A stretch of 64,000 bases of DNA from Dasypus novemcinctus (GCF_030445035.2 NC_080695.1:53957954-54021953); one strand, 5' to 3'; shown: positions 22,901 to 34,699, counted from the stretch's first letter. A program made the numbers and translations. Notes: generated by a model not told the origin, from the sequence alone.

Positions 22901-25900
22901 AAATCCTCACAACAACTCTTAAGAGCATTATAAAAGTATCATCTTAAAAATGATTAAACTGAGGCCGGAGTGTTTAAGTAACTCAATCTAGATGACACAA
23001 CTAGTTAGCGATGGAGTGGGAATATACTCCATCCTACTATGATATTTGTGTGTGTGTTTATGTGTATCTATGTGGCAGGGGGTAGTCTTGATCATATAAG
23101 TGAAAATCAAACTTTGAAACATAAAAGAAAATATAGTTATGTATTTTTTTAATATGCAGGTAGGAAAGGATTTCTTTAACAAGGTAGAAAAATCTCAACC
23201 ATAATATATACATGTATTACAAAGGACATAAGCAATGGCTCACATTAATTGCATGCTTACACTATTCTAACACATGCTGTATGTTGTTCAACTTATATAA
23301 GTATGTAGTAAATATATGAAAACATATGAGGGAATGATACACACCAACTTTAAGATAGTAGTTACCTCTTGGGAGGAAGGGAGAGGAATGAATGGAGAAA
23401 TTTAGCCATATTTATATTGTTGATAGTCAGTAAAGTTGTATTATAGTAGCTAAGAGTGCAGCAGCCACCACATCCTGGCTGTGTGACCCAGGACAAGTTT
23501 CTCAATCTTTCTGTGTCTCAGTTTCCTCATCTGTACCACAGGATTGTGAAGATCAAATGAATTAATACTTAGAAAGCACTTAGAAAAGTACCTGGCAAAT
23601 AGAAAAGGCTCAGTAAATAATAGTTACTACTACTTTTTTAGGGCAGAAAGAAATTAAAGCAAAAAATGGCAAAATGGTAGCATCTGTTATCTTCTGTACT
23701 ATATAAAATCTGCATGTTGCAATAGACCATAATTTAAAAGTTTTAAAAATTTAAACCTTGACCATAATGAACATTTCACATCTTCACGATGATGAGGAGT
23801 CCAAGGAAGGAAACATTGGACAGTCTGTCTCAGAGGAGTAGGGCCCATAAAATGTAATGTTCAAGTTCTATTTTTTTAGAAAAATTCTCATACACCTTAT
23901 CAGACTTACCAACTTATTGTCCAACAGCTAGTGCTGCCCACATAAACAAATTGTAAACCATCTCCTAGAAGTAGGTGTGATGTGTCTGCTCTACAGGGTG
24001 GCATTAAATCAACAAAAAAACAAACTCATTTGTTTATACCAAAGTAGTGAAATTTCTGACTAATCAACAAACACAAGGGAATCATCAGAGCTATTGCACC
24101 AAACAGGGTGTAGGCAAACAAGGGAATTTGTCTAAATATTTGTAAGCCATTAATGACCAACATAGTTAAAATAAAGAGAGAAAACTGAAGTTCCAGACAT
24201 CTCCCTGTCTGCCTCTGTGAGGGAGGAAAGAGTGGAGAAATTGAAGTTTTTAGGGAATCTGTAATGTAGAAGTTGAAATAAGAGTCAAACCCATGAAAAA
24301 CAAACTGGTTGGAATAGCTATTTGATGTGGGAAGGGAAAGCAGCTATCTCTTAGTCAACTGGATTAGTCTTCAGTGTTTAGACTGCAACATGACATGTGG
24401 CCATTTCACATTAATATTGTTTTTGTTAAGGCAGCTAAGAATGGAGCAACAGGTGTGGAGCTGGACATTGAGTTTACTTCTGACGGAATTCCTATCTTAA
24501 TGCATGATAACACAGTAGACAGGACGACTGATGGAACTGGTCAGTTGTGTGATTTGACATTTGAACAAATTAGGAAACTTAATCCTGCAGCTAATCACAG
24601 GTTGAGGTAAGTGGCTTATTGTTCATTAATCATATTTTTCAGTTTTGGTTGGAGATCACAGATGAACACTGGCACTTTCTAATTACATTTTCTACTCCAG
24701 GAGAGACTCTTTTTGTTCAGTGTCTAACTATATACAGGTGCCAGGGGAAAAATGAGCAGGTACTAGGAAAACCAGAAATATGGCATGTATGTTTTTTAGT
24801 CTTTTCCTACCAAGGCCAAATGTGGCCTTAGAATTATTCTCAACACAATACTCTGTCTAGCCACTAGCATGACATTTACTTTGTGCTGTCATATAAATTA
24901 TAAAATCATGGAGACAACGCAATTGCAAAGGCTTATTTATTTATTTATCAATCTTCTTGCCTTTAGGCACACCAACAAACAAATTATGCATTCTTTAAAG
25001 TAATTTAAGTAAAAATTACCTTTTAACCTAGCCCTTTTAACTCCTCAGATCCTTATAACAAATTTCTGAGGTACCAAAGAATGCCAGGAGAAGTTGTCCT
25101 AGAAATCCTCTCAAGTAACACTAGTGGAACTTTCTGCAGTGACAGAAGTGTTCTCTATCCACATGGGTCTGTGCCTACCAAGCTCTTGAAATGTGGCTAG
25201 TGCAACTGGTCAACTGAAATTTTATCTCATTTAAATGTAAATTAAAATTTAAATAGCCATACGCAGCTACCTCATTGGACGATATAAATCTAGATCAACA
25301 CTGCTTTTAGATATAATCTTAGAAAAAGTAATTGACCTACACAAGGGCACAGAGAAGTTCATAGAGAAGCCAGGACTAGAATATTAATATCCCAAATTCT
25401 AGCCCAAAGAAACTTCTACCATACCATGCTGTTTCTGATTGCCCCCAATGTTTCTGAACTTGTAAGAATAAAAGTTCTCTGAAATGTCTAATTTATTCTC
25501 CTTGTAGAGTTTAAACCAGTAGCTTCCAAAGTATATACATCAGAGCTAGTCCTATAAGTTGTTCTACAAGAACAGTGTTCTAGATCAAGTTTGGGGAACA
25601 CAAGACCCTGGGCGTCCCTCTTGGGGATAAACAATACATATCAATAAATTCTTACTTTTGTTTAACTTAGGGTTTTTTAAACTCACATGACCACAGTATC
25701 CACACTCCCCCAACACATCCTTCCCTTCCTTTCTCCCCCTCCCTGTAACAGCTATAAACATCTTTGAAGTTGGTATACTGAATAAATATGCTTCAGCAAG
25801 TGGTTATTTAAATCCCTCTCCTCTTGCTATACTGAAAACTATACTCACTGTTACTCTCATAATAGCAATTTTCTGAACAATATCAGTACTCCTTGAGCAC

Positions 25901-28900
25901 ACTCAATCCAGTGATTACTTTATGATCCTCCCAAAAAGATGATTCAGACTTCATTTTCTTAGGATCCAAAAGAAAGTAAAGCCAGCCAAAGGAAACCCTA
26001 GTGTAGACTGGAAAGAATATTGATAACACTTAGACTTAGAAGTCTAAGTCCAAGCTGCTGGTATTTGTCTTTACTGTCATCCTTGCTCTACTGGATGCAA
26101 GGGAAAGGCTAGTTTTAATAAATTATGGTATTACAGCTAAGAAGAAGTCGGATTCAAAGTCAGTACTCGGTGAAAAATGCTTAGGGTCACTCTCACCCTA
26201 AAAATCCTATAAGAAGGTACCATATCAGAGTAGGTATACCATCTTAACCCCAACACAATTAGTCTTTGCTCCAAAAATTGGAACAAATGCAATTGAACAC
26301 CAAATAAAGTAATTGGCTTGTGTTTAGAGACCATGTGGTAGGGAAAAATAGGCATTTTCTCTACAGCTGTGCTCAGTGTAGTGAGATGCTCATCCTGAGA
26401 GGGGACATGGAAACTAAAACTGGCCAAGGGAACAGCAAATTCAGGTTACCCCATCTCTCAGTCTCTGGGAACTGGCATTGAATTGAATGGCTTGCAGTCA
26501 CCTGTACCATTTAAACGATCTTATCCTTTTTTAAAAACCCAAGAAATTAGGATTGGATTAGCATAAATTAAATCAGGTATAATGAAATTTCACTGTGAGA
26601 AAAACTGTGCATCAGTCACTTAATCTTCATTTTCTTTATTAGAAAATTTTGTTTTAGAAAAGTATTCATTTTAAACAGTTGCACTTAAATATACAACAAT
26701 AAAACTGGCAGATTTGTGTATTTCCAGCGATTTCTCTTGCACAGGGTTCTATTAAGGCAACTATAATCCTAAAATAAATCTGTGAGGTCTCCAAAGTTGG
26801 CATATACTCTGTCCTTTGGGAGAATATAGTTAGTCATTATGTTATTAATAAAATGGAAATTCAGAGCTTTTCTAAAAATTAACTGACTTTTGTTTTTATT
26901 GCTGATATTTGGTCAAGAGTATCTGTAATTTGGTTCAAAACTATTGTAATTATCTCGGACTTCAGTGTGGTTGAAGAAAGGAAGTTGGGAAAAGCACTCC
27001 TTCCTTTTAATTGGGAGACATTTACAAAATGTCTGCTCCACTAAATTTCTATCTTTTTCTCTTTTTCCTACAATCTGCTACTTTTCCCTCTCTTATAGGT
27101 ATGATTTCCCTGATGAAAAGATCCCCACCCTGAGGGAAGCCGTTGTAGAGTGCCTAAACCATAACCTCACAATCTTCTTTGATGTCAAAGGCCATGCAAA
27201 TATGGTACAGTTTATACCATGGACTTCACTTTTTAAAAAGACATCTTATTTCATTGTTAATCATTTCCAAAATTAACCATATATTTTATTATTTATTCTT
27301 TTTTCTTAAACTATTTTTACAAATTACAATATGTTTGCTTAACGGAAGTATGCAATGCAAAATGGTACATCTTTAAGGAAACAATAAATTATGGAATTGA
27401 ACCTTTTAACAACTCTTGATGTTCTACAACCAGCACAAAAGGGAAGAGTCAGATTTCTTTTATTTCATAAATCATTTACAAAAGATGTTAAATGGACAAT
27501 AAAGAGACACCTCTGGAACAACCACTCAAGTGACCTCATAAATAGGGATTCAGGAGTCGGACACAAAATTATTTGCATATGGCTGATAAGGGTCTTAGAT
27601 GGACAACTATGGACTGCATTTAAAGAAAATTCCTGTAATCTAAAGCTTCTGAGAGCTAACAGGATTATCTTTACATAAATTCATCCATTATAATGGATTT
27701 CTGGTAGAGTTTTGCTATTTTATGATTTGAGTAATATTTTCATCAGAAAATTACTGTATTTTCTTTGAATGTATGACATTCCTAAATAAGATTTTGCTTA
27801 AATTTTAGAACATATACTTTTACCTATAACATTATTGCAATAGAAGTCAATGGGAAGATAGGTACAGATTACATTTGTTCTCCTATAAACAGTTTATCAA
27901 GTATAAATACTTTCCCCCTAATTAGACAACTTGGTTATTTTTTTTCCCTAGCAATAGTTATAATCAGTAATGGCCACCTACTGGTTGAGAATTCTGATGA
28001 TGTCTTTTTTTTTTTTTTTCATTAATCCCAGGATATAGTTGAAGCCAGTTGCTATTAAAACCTGAAATGTGAGCTTAAGGCTATACTCTAATTTTAGTAT
28101 AGTAAACTCCCAGGTTTTTAAGAAAGAGGAGACTGGTTGGTACTATAGTTAATTTACTACTCTGGTAAACTGATAGTTGTATGCTAGTCAGGATTTCCAA
28201 TCAGTCTGCATCAGAAACATCTGGAGTACCTATTAAAGATAGATTCCTGGGCCACACCACCTTGAGAAGGGATTCTTAAAGTGTCTAAGATGGGGCCAAA
28301 AGAGCATGCATTTTAATGAGCACCTGTGGGAGTTGTTGATGTGGCCCATGTTTGGGATTCTATATTTCATTCAAGGCATTCAATTTCATGCTTATCTCTT
28401 AGAATAAGCAAAGAATAAAAACAAAAACAAAAGTCCATCCAGTTATTTGCAATTTCTCTTTGTGTGTTCACAGATGTTTGGCCATGATGAGGTAGAGCAT
28501 AGGGATCCAGTTCTACCAAGATGTGGTACTAGTGTTGGGAATAGATAGGAGCTAGCACAGCACAGTAGCCAAAATCAAGGGCTTTGCAGTGCAACAAACC
28601 TGGATTAAGCTATGTCACTTACTACAATGTAACTTTAACTTAATAAACCTCAGTTTCCTTATGAGCAAAACGGGAATAAGAAAAGAAACTACCCATAGGG
28701 TTGCTATAAGAAATAATATACTAATTATATAAGAAGAAGAAGAAACTTTCACACAGTGTTTGTTTTAATTCAATAAATGTTTTAAGGACACAAATAACAA
28801 CAACAAAAAACCTTTATATAAACATATATCTTTAAGGGTCTTCCATTAAAAAGAGATAAATTTGATATCCCAAATCCTATCTAAATGACTAATGCTTGCT

Positions 28901-31900
28901 TAATATAATTACCAAAAAAAATGTAATGTTCTATAGGGCCAAAGTCTGGGCAGCATTCAGTCAAACAGCAAGAAAGTAACTTGGCTCTATAGCTAGCACT
29001 TAGTTACATTAGTAACTTGGTAATCTCTATGTTATTCTTTTTCACTTATTTATTTTTATTTGAATGCATTTTGTTGCCTAGAAAACTAGCAGTATTTCAA
29101 ACAAGAAACATTGTATTCCACACAATATCTGGCGGACTCTTGTTATTAGCTGCTCATGATGCCAGATGTGTCAATTCACTAGGGGTTGCATAAAGTTGAT
29201 ATTTTAATTCTCTCATTTTTTTTTCCATTTAGTAGCTGGACTGTTTCTATGAAAAGGAACTTCCACTCATTTGGAAAGAGTTGGGAGACTTTTCCAGCTG
29301 CCCTCCCCGCTTGTCCCATTGTTTCTCCCTCCATGATGGTGGATGGATATTGTATCCTCCCAGGCCCCTGGACTGAGAAAAGCTCCCCTCTGTAGTTCCT
29401 GGGCTGGTCGGCTCATCCTTCACATAGGAAAGGCAGAAGAGTGGTAGAGTTGTGGGTATAAAAGGACTTTTCCTAGTGATTCAACTGATGTATAAGGAAA
29501 GGATTTTTAAATTTTGCTTCCAGCCTTCACTTGCCTGCAGTCTTCCACACTTCCTAAAAGGGGTGGGTCTCTCAAAAAGACAGTAAAGCAGCAGTACCCC
29601 AGCTTCTTACCTGTCTGCTGCCAGTGTGTTTATAATGTATCCCAATGAATAATGGAGTCTACCAATTAATCTTTCAACATTTCCATATAATTCTGATTTA
29701 GTCAAGAGGGTTGTATTTACTATATAATAGTTAATGGTTAGGACTGTCACACTTTAATAGATGAATCTCTTTTACAGGCTACTGATGTGCTAAAGAAAAT
29801 TTATATGGAGTTTCCTCAACTATACAATAATAGTATCGTCTGCTCTTTCTTGCCCGAAGTTATCTATAAGGTAAAATTCAAGATTTCTATTGTATATAAA
29901 GTGATGTTAGTTGGCGGTAATTACAACAATGGGCTGAGGAAGCCTAAGATTGAATGCTTGTTAAGCTGCACTGAATCACCATCAGAGTTAAGAAGCTTCA
30001 TTTTGCTATTAAGAGAAATTTGGGAAAGGGAATATGCTGGTATCCTATTTTGAAATACCATGATCCCTCTAGAGCCACTTTCTTATGTTACCTATAAGCT
30101 TATTCAGATTACTTTGGTAAACTTTATCAGAACAGAACAGTATTATGTAATCCTACTTCTAAGTAACAGCAGAACATACATTCTTTAAAAAAAAACAAAA
30201 ACCCTTTATTCTGGAAAAATGGAAAGTTTAAAGGTAGAGTAGTATAATGAGCTCCCCTTACTCATCCCCAGCTTCTTTTATCCATGATCCCCATTATCCT
30301 CCCCAGTATTTTTTTAATAAATTACCAGATGTCATTTAATCCCTATAAATTGTATTGTCTTTAAAGAGATTCTTAAAAAAATTTAAAAAAACACAATACC
30401 AGTTTTACATCTAAAACTACTAACAGTAAGTTCTTAATAGCATCAAATACCAGATTTTTTGTAAATAAGTGGTTAGAGTTAGACACAATCATATTAGATT
30501 TGGTTATTTTAGCAAGATAATTTTATCAGTGGGGGTGTTTTTCCATCTGGAGGCACATAACAAGTGGAATTTTTGTTGTTGTCATGTTAGCTGCTATTGA
30601 TGCTCAGTGGTCAGCTCTGTCAGTTTACTGGGAGAGGTTTCTAAATGTTGATATCTTAATTCTGTCATTTCTTCCTGTTTTAGATAGAATACTTCTGTAA
30701 AAAGAAACTTCTCCTCACCTATTTGGTCACCCAGGAGACAGGATAAAAGCTTTATTTACCAGTTTCTAAAATAAGGAGATGGTTCTATAGTATTCTTCAA
30801 CAGTGACCAATAGAGCATACATTTAAAATTTTTACATTAAGGATGAAGCCTATCTTATATCTTATAAAAGTATAAGCTGTTATTGAGATTAATCAAGTCC
30901 TGGGGATTCCAGACATTTGGAAGAGGATTTGCCAAAATTACTTGACCATAGAGCCCTTTAAAATGTAAGGTAGGGAAGCAGACTTAGCTCATCTGATAAG
31001 AGTGTCTGCCTACCATATGGAGGGTCCAGGGTTCAATCTCCAGGGCCTCCTGACCTGTGTGGTAAGCTGGCCCATGCACAGTGCTGCCGTGTGTAAAGAG
31101 TGCCATTCCACACAGGGGTGCCCCCGTATAGGGGTGCCCCACATGCAAGGAATGCACCCTGCAACAAGAGCTGCCCTGCATGAAGAAAGCACAGCTCGCC
31201 CAGGAATGGCACCACACACAGAGACCTAACGTGGCAAGATGACACAACAAAAAAGAGACAGATTCCCAGTGCTGCCTAATAAAGCAAGTGGACACAGAAC
31301 ACACAGCAAATGGACAAAGAGAGCAGACAATGGGGGGGGAGGGGGTGTGGAATAAAGAAAATAAATCTTTTAAAAAAATAAAATGTAAGGTATTTTCTCC
31401 AGAGGGGCATAGAGCTAGCCCAGCACACAGTGAAGGAAGTCCATTCATGTTTCTCCTTTTGCCCTCTCCGTGTTGCCTGTCCCCAGTTTTCTCCCTTTCC
31501 CATTCTCTCATCACACATCCCTCTCTTTCCTCACTTCACATCCTCCTTACTCTACTTCCCCACACCCTCCCACTCTACCCCAGCCTCCCTTTTGCTCTGG
31601 AAAGGATCAAAGCTAATGATTCCATCTTGAAATGAGCATGATTACATTCTCATTGAGTTCTAATTATTTAAATAGATACCCAGTTAATTTATTCTGACAT
31701 TGTTAAAATCTGACCCCAAGATTGTAATATCCCTTAATTTAAAGATGGGATTGCAGTTCTTTTAAGATTATGGAGGAAATGTTCTTACTATTATATTAAA
31801 CACTTTAGATCCATCACATTCTTTTCTCAAAGGGTTTATGATAGAGTACTTGTTTAGTAGACATGGGGGCAGGGCACCAACAATGACCACCACTTCAGAA

Positions 31901-34023
31901 TGAGCTCACTGGCTAAATCTAAAAAACAAATGAGAAGTATTGGACTTAAGATATGATAATTATTTTATCTTCCAAAATTCCTTTTCAGATGAGACAAGCA
32001 GATCAAAATGTTATAACAGCTTTAACTCACAGACCTTGGAGCCTTAGCCACACAGGAGATGGAAAACCACGCTATGATCGTTTCTGGAAGCAGTTCCTAT
32101 TTGTGATAATGGACATTTTGCTTGATTGGAGCCTTCATAATATCTTGTGGTACCTGTGTGGAATTTCAGCTTTCCTCATGCAAAAGGATTTTGTATCCCC
32201 GTAAGTTAGGAGGCTATTTTGTTTATCTTCTCCCAACATACTTCTTGAATGCTCTTTTTGGAAAGGATTAACTGAGCAGACAGAATAGATTGATTTCAAT
32301 CTGCAAAGCTCACTACCCTTTATTAAGCTGATATGCCATTAAATTCTTGTTTTTTTTTTTAAAAAAAGATTCATTTCTATCCCCTTCCCCCTTGCCCCAG
32401 TTGTCTGCTCTCTTCTTTGTCCACTTCTGTTGTTGTCAGCAGCACGGGAATCTATGTTTCTTTTTGTTGTGTCATCTTGTGTCAGCTCTCCGTGTGTGTG
32501 GCGCCATTCCTGGGAAGGCTGCACTTTCTTTTGCACTGGGCGGCTCTCCTTACGGGGCACACTCCTTGTACGTGGGGCTCCCCTATGCGGGGGACACCCC
32601 TGTGTAGCACGGCACTCCTTGCGCGCATCAGCACTGCGCATGGGCCAGCTCCACACGGGTCAAGGAGGCCCGGGATTTGAACCACAGACCTCCCATGTGG
32701 TAGACGGACGCCCTAACCACTGGGCCAAGTCCACTTCCCCCATTAAATTCTTAAGAGGGAAAACTTCAGGCATATTTCATGTTTTCCAAATCGGGTTGAT
32801 CAGATATTCTTGTTAATAGTGTTTTGTAAAGAAAAAGTTAATATTCTAACCTATTGTGAGCACAGGATTAAATTTCTTGTGATTGGCTCCCTTTGAAAAC
32901 CAAGACAACGTCCAGGGCATAACCACAGTGAAGACATCCCATGGGCACCATGTCCTTATCCCTTCCATCTTTCCTCCTGTTCCCGCATACATCGCAGGTT
33001 CTGTTCCATCATTTCCAAGAAACTTTCCATTCCCTAACCTGTTAGCAATCTCTGAATTTTTCCTGTTGACCATTTTATATCTGTGCATTTCAGGATTATC
33101 TGCTTAATAATCCATCAGAGTTGCAAGTTTCCTAGAATTTTAGTCATGTGTACATTTATTCAATAAATACATCAAGTGCCTACAGTATTGCAAGGTCCTG
33201 TGTGAAGAAACAAAGCCATGGTTTCGGTCCTCATGGCATTTGCAGTTGAGTGGAAGAGAGATTTTAATCAAATAAAAACCCAATAAATATGTAATTACAG
33301 ATGAGATCCAGCCTCTGAGGAGAGAAGTGTACTCCTATGCATATACTAGGTCACTTGACCTGGTCAGAACAGTCAGGAAAGGCATCCTGGGATGTGACAA
33401 TTGAGCTCCAATCTGAAGGGGGAGTAGGTATTAGGTGTGATAGAGGAGGGGTGACATCCTGGGCAGAGGAAGATACATGTTCAAAAAGTTGTGGCAGGAA
33501 GGAGCATGATTCGTTCATGGAACTGAGGAAAACAATAATTTTCAGTACAGAAAAGAACAGGAACATGTGGTATGAGAGGAGGCCAAAGAGACAGGTACAG
33601 GCAAGCCGGGCAGGTTCTCAGTGGCATTGTAAAGGATTTTTTTTGTGTGTGTGTGCTTTAGCGAGCTTCCAGAGTGTTTTGAGCTGGGGCAAAGGGGAGG
33701 TTCATGGCATGATCAGCTGGGTTTGTGAATGCTTCCTCAATTGCAGTGCAGAGGCCAAATAGGAGGCTATTTCTGGACACTACTATTTTTAGACACTACT
33801 AAGTGAATACCAGTACATATCCCTGGGGCAACTGGGCATTAGTCTGATGAGACTGGCTTTTCCCTTTTTCTCTAGGGCCTACTTGAAGAAGTGGTCAGCT
33901 AAAGGAATTCAGGTTGTTGGTTGGACTGTCAACACCTTTGATGAAAAAAGTTACTACGAATCCCATCTTGGCTCCAGCTATATCACTGACAGCATGTTGG
34001 AAGACTGTACAGCTCATTTCTAG
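16376..34023 (+). CDS. GDE1: GDE1: glycerophosphodiester phosphodiesterase 1 (complete, 331 aa)
   Basis: GDE1 (MIR16) is a membrane glycoprotein that hydrolyses glycerophosphodiesters, notably glycerophosphoinositol and glycerophospho-N-acylethanolamines, and binds RGS16. Six exons of 261, 176, 106, 93, 212 and 148 bp join in phase to 331 residues plus stop, the human length. A signal-anchor helix lies at about 10-25 (LLAPFSLLLLLVLVV). The GDPD domain starts at ISAIAHRGG: H70-R71, E79-N80-T81, E97/D99 (VELDIEF) and H112-D113 (LMHDNT) are the expected catalytic and metal residues. N168 in NLT is a glycosylation sequon. A hydrophobic segment at about 248-276 (FVIMDILLDW, ILWYLCGISAFLM) is a second membrane region. 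The C-terminal part carries GIQVVGWTVNTFDE, typical of GDPD barrels. All key residues are present. The gene is divergent from CCP110 and convergent with TMC5. Confidence 0.97.
16780..17330 (-). repeat. L2 fragment, antisense
   Basis: The order TATTTATAGAGCGCCTGCCG, GTACCGGGCGCTGCGC, then GAGTGGGAAAGGCAGT and GAAGTGACATTTGAACC follows an L2 complement. Part is GC-rich, being next to the CpG island. Confidence 0.55.
17915..18070 (+). repeat. MIR fragment
   Basis: TTCAGTTTCCCTTTTTGTAA and GTGAGGCCTCAGTGAGATAA match the MIR core and tail. Confidence 0.6.
18422..18837 (+). mobile_element. DAS-SINE copy 1
   Basis: A tRNA-derived SINE of about 416 bp starting GGAAGCGGACTTGGCCCAG and ending ATAAATGAATCTTTAAAAA. 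Flanking duplications are imperfect: ATTGAGCACAGAA at 18409-18421 and ATTGAACGCAGAA at 18838-18850. It lies in sense orientation in GDE1 intron 1. Long antisense frames over it are by-products of its low stop content. Confidence 0.9.
19480..20515 (+). repeat. L2, interrupted
   Basis: L2-type phrases occur at 19480-19615 (GACCAGAGTGCTGCTTGAAA, ACTCTGCTCCAGCCACCCTG) and again at 20120-20515 (TTTGGAATACTCTTTGCTC, CACAGTGCCTGATACAGATT). The middle, 19616-20119, looks like an insertion I cannot name. It carries the (CA)n run. Confidence 0.6.
19957..19996 (+). repeat. (CA)20 microsatellite
   Basis: Forty bases of uninterrupted CA repeat in GDE1 intron 1. Likely to vary in length between individuals. 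Confidence 0.95.
20515..21275 (+). mobile_element. L1 3' end (ORF2 tail plus 3' UTR), decayed
   Basis: Phrases typical of mammalian L1 occur in order: ATGCAGATCAAAACCACCAT, CATATGACCCAGCAATTCCA, CAGCATTATTCATAATAGCC, ATGGATAAACAAAATGTG, TAACATGGATGAACTTTGAA, then the 3' UTR ATTGTGGTGATGGTTACACA and TATCAATAAAGCTGAG. It is truncated at its 5' end, is not intact, and lies in sense with GDE1. Confidence 0.85.
21430..21848 (+). mobile_element. DAS-SINE copy 2, with perfect target duplications
   Basis: Starts near GGTGGCAGACTTGGCCCAG and ends AATAAATTTAAAAAAAT. A 14 bp duplication AAAAAGATACTTTT lies at 21416-21429 and 21849-21862 without mismatch, which suggests a fairly young insertion. Sense in GDE1 intron 1. 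Confidence 0.93.
21895..22120 (-). repeat. L1 3'-UTR-like fragment, antisense
   Basis: TTTATTAAAGTATAGTTGAT, ACAGTATAGTAACCACCACC and AAAGTTCCTGTGTCCC follow the complement of an L1 3' UTR. Confidence 0.5.
22840..23030 (-). repeat. MIR, antisense
   Basis: GAGCCAGGTGCCTGGCTTGG, AAATCCTCACAACAACTC and ATTAAACTGAGGCCGGAG follow the MIR complement in order. Confidence 0.75.
23440..23635 (+). repeat. MIR
   Basis: Near full length: TGGCTGTGTGACCCAGGAC, GTCTCAGTTTCCTCATCTGT, ACTTAGAAAAGTACCTGGCA, GGCTCAGTAAATAATAGTTA. Confidence 0.85.
24431..24606 (+). CDS. GDE1: GDE1 exon 2
   Basis: The acceptor TTGTTAAG precedes GCAGCTAAG and the donor is TTGAG|GTAAGT. It encodes AAKNGATGVELDIEFTSDGI, then PILMHDNTVDRTTDGTG, the core of the active site. 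A downstream AG (GCAG) could act as an alternative acceptor, but it would shift the frame. Confidence 0.95.
24607..27098 (+). other. GDE1 intron 2, little recognised
   Basis: AT-rich. A weak antisense MIR-like stretch lies near 25300-25400. I see no exon, RNA gene or clear mobile element. Confidence 0.6.
27099..27204 (+). CDS. GDE1: GDE1 exon 3
   Basis: The acceptor CTTATAG precedes GTATGATTTCCC and the donor is ATG|GTACAG. It encodes YDFPDEKIPTLREAVVECL and NHNLTIFFDVKGHANM, with the N168 glycosylation sequon and the FFDVKG strand. Confidence 0.95.
28185..28365 (+). repeat. MER5-like hAT fossil
   Basis: TCTGCATCAGAAACATCTGG, AGATTCCTGGGCCACACCAC and GCATGCATTTTAATGAGCAC follow the MER5 layout. 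Confidence 0.6.
28545..28760 (+). repeat. MIR
   Basis: GCAACAAACCTGGATTAAGC, ATGTCACTTACTACAATG, CCTCAGTTTCCTTATGAGC and GGGTTGCTATAAG follow MIR order. Confidence 0.75.
29778..29870 (+). CDS. GDE1: GDE1 exon 4
   Basis: Ninety-three bp, 31 codons, phase 0 at both ends. The acceptor is TTTTACAG and the donor AAG|GTAAAA. It encodes ATDVLKKIYMEFPQLYNNS then IVCSFLPEVIYK. Confidence 0.95.
30195..30480 (-). repeat. Old L1 3'-UTR-like fragment, antisense
   Basis: GGTAGAGTAGTATAATGAGC, ACTCATCCCCAGCTTC and ATTACCAGATGTCATTTAA resemble an old L1 complement. Confidence 0.45.
30973..31378 (+). mobile_element. DAS-SINE copy 3, with perfect target duplications
   Basis: Starts GGGAAGCAGACTTAGCTCAT and ends AATAAATCTTTTAAAAAAA. 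A 14 bp duplication TAAAATGTAAGGTA lies at 30959-30972 and 31379-31392. It belongs to the CTGATAAGAG head variant. Sense in GDE1 intron 4. Confidence 0.92.
31989..32200 (+). CDS. GDE1: GDE1 exon 5
   Basis: The acceptor CCTTTTCAG precedes ATGAGACAAG and the donor is CCCC|GTAAGT. It encodes MRQADQNVITALTHRPWSL, a hydrophobic stretch (FLFVIMDILLDW, ILWYLCGISAFLM) and KDFVS. It leaves two bases of a split Pro codon. Confidence 0.95.
32349..32740 (-). mobile_element. DAS-SINE copy 4, with target duplications
   Basis: The only main-family copy on the minus strand here. The duplication CATTAAATTCTT lies at 32337-32348 and 32741-32752. It ends CCAAGTCCACTTCCCC, the complement of the family head. Confidence 0.92.
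33150..33770 (-). repeat. L2 fragment, antisense
   Basis: TTTATTCAATAAATACATCA, GGTCCTCATGGCATTTGCAG and AACAGTCAGGAAAGGCATCC, then GGAGGCCAAAGAGACAGG, follow the L2 complement. Confidence 0.55.
33876..34023 (+). CDS. GDE1: GDE1 exon 6 coding part and stop
   Basis: The acceptor TTTTTCTCTAG precedes GGCCTACTTG. It encodes AYLKKWSAKGIQVVGWTVNT, FDEKSYYESHLGSSYITDS and MLEDCTAHF, followed by TAG at 34021-34023. Confidence 0.95.
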
Positions 34024-34455
34024 ACTCTTGCCCTACGAAGGAAACATGGGCTCAGAAACTGCCTGCTGGTCTCATGCAGGGATATCCAAGTAACCTGTGT
34101 GCTAGCCCAAGTCCCGGAGGATCAGGTGGCTCTCACAGCTAAACCCAGTCCCTGGAATGCCTGAGTTCAATACCTTTGCTCTTGGAAAATCTGGGTCTGA
34201 GAAAAGGCACAACAGCTCCTGCCCCAGCCTAGCTGAGATACACACCGAGACCCAGTGAGGATAAGCACAGATGAAATTTGTGAATATGAGGATACAAATG
34301 CAAATGCATGGGAAATGCATGATTGCTGAGTTGACATTTTAAAGCTTGCCACTCTTACACAAAATATTTATTTTAAATAATTTGTATTCCGCTCCATTAA
34401 CAATGTACTGTAGACTTCAAACTTGACCATATTAATAAAATCATTAAAAGGAGCA
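34024..34455 (+). other. GDE1: GDE1 3' UTR (minimum extent)
   Basis: Non-coding sequence after the stop. The first good polyadenylation signal, AATAAA, is at 34434-34439, so a cut near 34455 is expected. Longer forms cannot be excluded. Confidence 0.6.
34434..34439 (+). terminator. GDE1 polyadenylation signal
   Basis: A canonical AATAAA about 410 bases after the GDE1 stop, in AT-rich DNA. Confidence 0.6.
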
Positions 34456-34699
34456 CTAAGGGAAAACTGAGTAGCTAGCCTCATATCTAAGGCATAAGGC
34501 ATTTGGGGAAGCCAACTGCGTGGTCCACTGAACAGGGGCAGCAGCCTGATGAAGGTCTTAGTGTCCAGCAACCAGAGTGCTAGGGCAGTCTTAAAATGAA
34601 TCTGAGGAGAGTATGTATGGCATCTTAAATAACAGCTGCAAACCACCAGGTAACACAGTTGCACTTTTTTAGGCTTACTAGGATGATCTCCCAAGGTTG

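Larger units (their letters stand above)
16637..24430 (+). other. GDE1 intron 1
   Basis: 7.8 kb intron holding an antisense L2 (16780-17330), a MIR (17915-18070), DAS-SINEs at 18422 and 21430, an L2 (19480-20515), a (CA)n run, an L1 3' end (20515-21275), an antisense L1 piece (21895-22120) and MIRs at 22840 and 23440. Between 17331-17910, 22121-22840 and 23640-24430 I see nothing recognisable. Confidence 0.7.
27205..29777 (+). other. GDE1 intron 3
   Basis: AT-rich, with a T-run near 28006-28019, a MER5-like element (28185-28365) and a MIR (28545-28760). The rest is unrecognised. Confidence 0.6.
29871..31988 (+). other. GDE1 intron 4
   Basis: Contains an antisense L1-like piece (30195-30480), DAS-SINE copy 3 and a CT-rich stretch at 31440-31600. 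No exon seen. Confidence 0.6.
32201..33875 (+). other. GDE1 intron 5
   Basis: Holds DAS-SINE copy 4 (antisense) and an antisense L2 (33150-33770). 32760-33150 is unrecognised. Confidence 0.6.

Noticed and set aside
24434-24436. Alternative GDE1 exon 2 start after GGCAG
   Set aside because: Using that AG would drop four bases and break the frame. The upstream TTAAG acceptor keeps the conserved AAKNGATG.
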